Part shown: in pieces, positions 62,871 to 64,000 of the stretch
Numbering within the stretch: position 1 is the stretch's first letter
How the letters are laid out: every line of letters begins with the position of its first letter
DNA from: Candidatus Amulumruptor caecigallinarius
GTDB lineage: Bacteria > Bacteroidota > Bacteroidia > Bacteroidales > Muribaculaceae
Assembly (NCBI GenBank): GCA_023665605.1
Contig: JAMPDP010000001.1
Coordinates: forward strand, 269,164 to 333,163
Length of the DNA: 64,000 bases
Reading direction: 5' to 3'
The notes under the pieces: model-generated
Told to the model about the DNA's origin: nothing
Seen by the model: only the letters and a program-made list of their open reading frames with translations
The model's database searches: none
Made by a program: the position numbers and the translations under genes

Positions 62871-64000
62871 ATGAAAAAACTTATGCTCGGCGCCGGGGCG
62901 CTTGCCCTTGCCGCGATGGCCTCGACGGCCGCCATCCACGACCCCAAGGTTCCTGCCGATGAGGTAATCCTCCATGCTTGGTCTTGGTCATTCCCCACCA
63001 TCGCCGAAAACATGAAGGACATCGCCGCTGCCGGCTTCGGCTACGTGCAGACCTCTCCCGCCAACACCTGCTTCGTAGGTGAGGATGGTGGTATGGCTCT
63101 CTTCAGCGAGGAGGGCGACTCTGTCAAGGGAAAGTGGTATTACCACTATCAGCCGACTGACTGGCAGGTGGGTAACTACCAGCTGGGCACCCGTGACCAG
63201 TTCCGCGCTCTTTGCGACAGCGCCCGCAAGTATAATGTGCGCGTGCTGGTGGATGTGCTCCCCAACCACACCGCCTTCGACACTACTGCCGTGCTCTCCA
63301 ACCTGCGCGGCGAAGTTGGTGGCCTTGAGAACCTGTATCACGCCAACGGTCTGACCCCCATCACGGACTACAACGACCGTGACCAGTGCACCACCCGCGC
63401 CATGGGAGGCCTCCCCGACGTGAACACCGAGAACCCCGACTTCCAGCACTACTTCCTCCAGTATATCAACGACCTGATTAACCTCGGTGCCGGCGGCTTC
63501 CGCTACGACACCGCCAAGCACATCGGCGTACACTCCGACCCGCTCGACCCCAAGAGCACCCGCAACAACTTCTGGGACGTGGTGACCGGTCGCGAGAGCG
63601 TAGAGGGCCTGACAATGCTCCAGCCTGACAGCATCTTCATGTATGGCGAGGTGCTCCAGGACAAGAACGTGCCCGAGAAGGAGTATGCCGACTACATGGC
63701 GATGACTGCCAGCTCCTACGGCCACATTGTGCGCGAGATGCTTGAGAAGGCCAACGCCAACGGCGGCGACATCCGTGGCTGGGCTCACTCCTGCGCCCCC
63801 GACAAGCTCGTGACATGGGTAGAGAGCCATGACACCTACTGCAACGCCCACGAAAGTGCCGGCCTCACCGACGACCAGATCCGCATGGGTTGGGTGTTTA
63901 TCACGGCCCGCGACGGCGGCATGCCGCTGTTCTACAGCCGTCCTGCCGGCTCAGGCCCCGGCAATGTGTGGGGTCACAACCGCATCGGCGAGCGTGGCAA
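62871..64000 (+). CDS. Alpha-amylase (GH13), partial
   Basis: Starch-degrading glycoside hydrolase, cut by the right window edge after about 376 codons. The N-terminus is MKKLMLGAGALALAAMASTA, a signal peptide, so the enzyme is exported. Conserved GH13 regions are present in order: VDVLPNHTA (region I), GGFRYDTAKHI with the nucleophile Asp (II), FMYGEVLQD with the acid/base Glu (III) and WVESHDTYC with the transition-state Asp (IV). No SusC/SusD-type partner is within the window. A TATATTTGC promoter element precedes it. Confidence 0.92.
   Translation, partial: MKKLMLGAGALALAAMASTAAIHDPKVPADEVILHAWSWSFPTIAENMKDIAAAGFGYVQTSPANTCFVGEDGGMALFSEEGDSVKGKWYYHYQPTDWQVGNYQLGTRDQFRALCDSARKYNVRVLVDVLPNHTAFDTTAVLSNLRGEVGGLENLYHANGLTPITDYNDRDQCTTRAMGGLPDVNTENPDFQHYFLQYINDLINLGAGGFRYDTAKHIGVHSDPLDPKSTRNNFWDVVTGRESVEGLTMLQPDSIFMYGEVLQDKNVPEKEYADYMAMTASSYGHIVREMLEKANANGGDIRGWAHSCAPDKLVTWVESHDTYCNAHESAGLTDDQIRMGWVFITARDGGMPLFYSRPAGSGPGNVWGHNRIGERG

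Overview
This window is a mostly housekeeping stretch of a Bacteroidales chromosome, most likely a relatively GC-rich lineage such as Muribaculaceae (family-level placement is inference). The evidence is: a fused lpxC/fabZ gene; an OstA-like protein and a SprE/PorW-like TPR lipoprotein of Bacteroidetes type; a class II ribonucleotide reductase; a DUF4289-type putative porin; and the Bacteroidetes -7 promoter motif (TAnnTTTG, usually TAnCTTTGC) in front of many genes. Shine-Dalgarno sequences are largely absent.

Layout. 1-2,600: nadC (cut by the window edge) and dnaA, divergent. 2,604-14,536: a long minus-strand run, guaB, two parvulin chaperones, an OstA-like protein, mutL, a GNAT acetyltransferase and a Rel-type (p)ppGpp synthetase. 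14,537-15,122: a foldback repeat element. 15,123-18,722: plus-strand panC, panD, ffh, folD, then tRNA-His and a truncated copy of the repeat. 19,350-29,529: minus-strand NlpC/P60 hydrolase, lipoprotein, SprE/PorW-like protein, nadE, a glycosyltransferase, an LpxL-like acyltransferase and mtaB. 29,623-36,806: a small TPR-like gene directly abutting tRNA-Leu, a zinc-ribbon protein, a NIF3-like protein, aspS, and the lipid A genes lpxA, lpxC/fabZ and lpxD.

36,883-41,878: an envelope operon of a class A penicillin-binding protein, a LysM/periplasmic-binding-fold protein and a beta-barrel protein. 42,264-42,458: a small orphan gene with a long leader. 42,602-49,325: a GT-C-like membrane protein, an M18 aminopeptidase, a peptide transporter, SufE, an M28 peptidase and a DUF2007 protein. 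49,549-49,780: a strong orphan promoter and terminator bracketing a structured RNA candidate. 49,778-54,943: fcl, gmd, lpxH, a SufT-like factor, cdaA and folP. 55,173-64,000: plus-strand nrdJ, efp, a flavodiiron protein, a putative porin, a solute-binding protein and an alpha-amylase cut by the window edge.

Themes. Lipid A synthesis and outer-membrane biogenesis recur (lpxA, lpxC/fabZ, lpxD, lpxH, LpxL-like, OstA-like, SurA-like, beta-barrels), alongside cofactor synthesis (NAD, pantothenate, folate) and nucleotide metabolism. No CRISPR array, prophage, transposase or obvious accessory island is visible. The observations most worth following are the structured RNA candidate, the tRNA-Leu/ORF junction, the foldback repeat family, the PBP1A/LysM operon, and the promoter-embedded repeats at efp and nrdJ.
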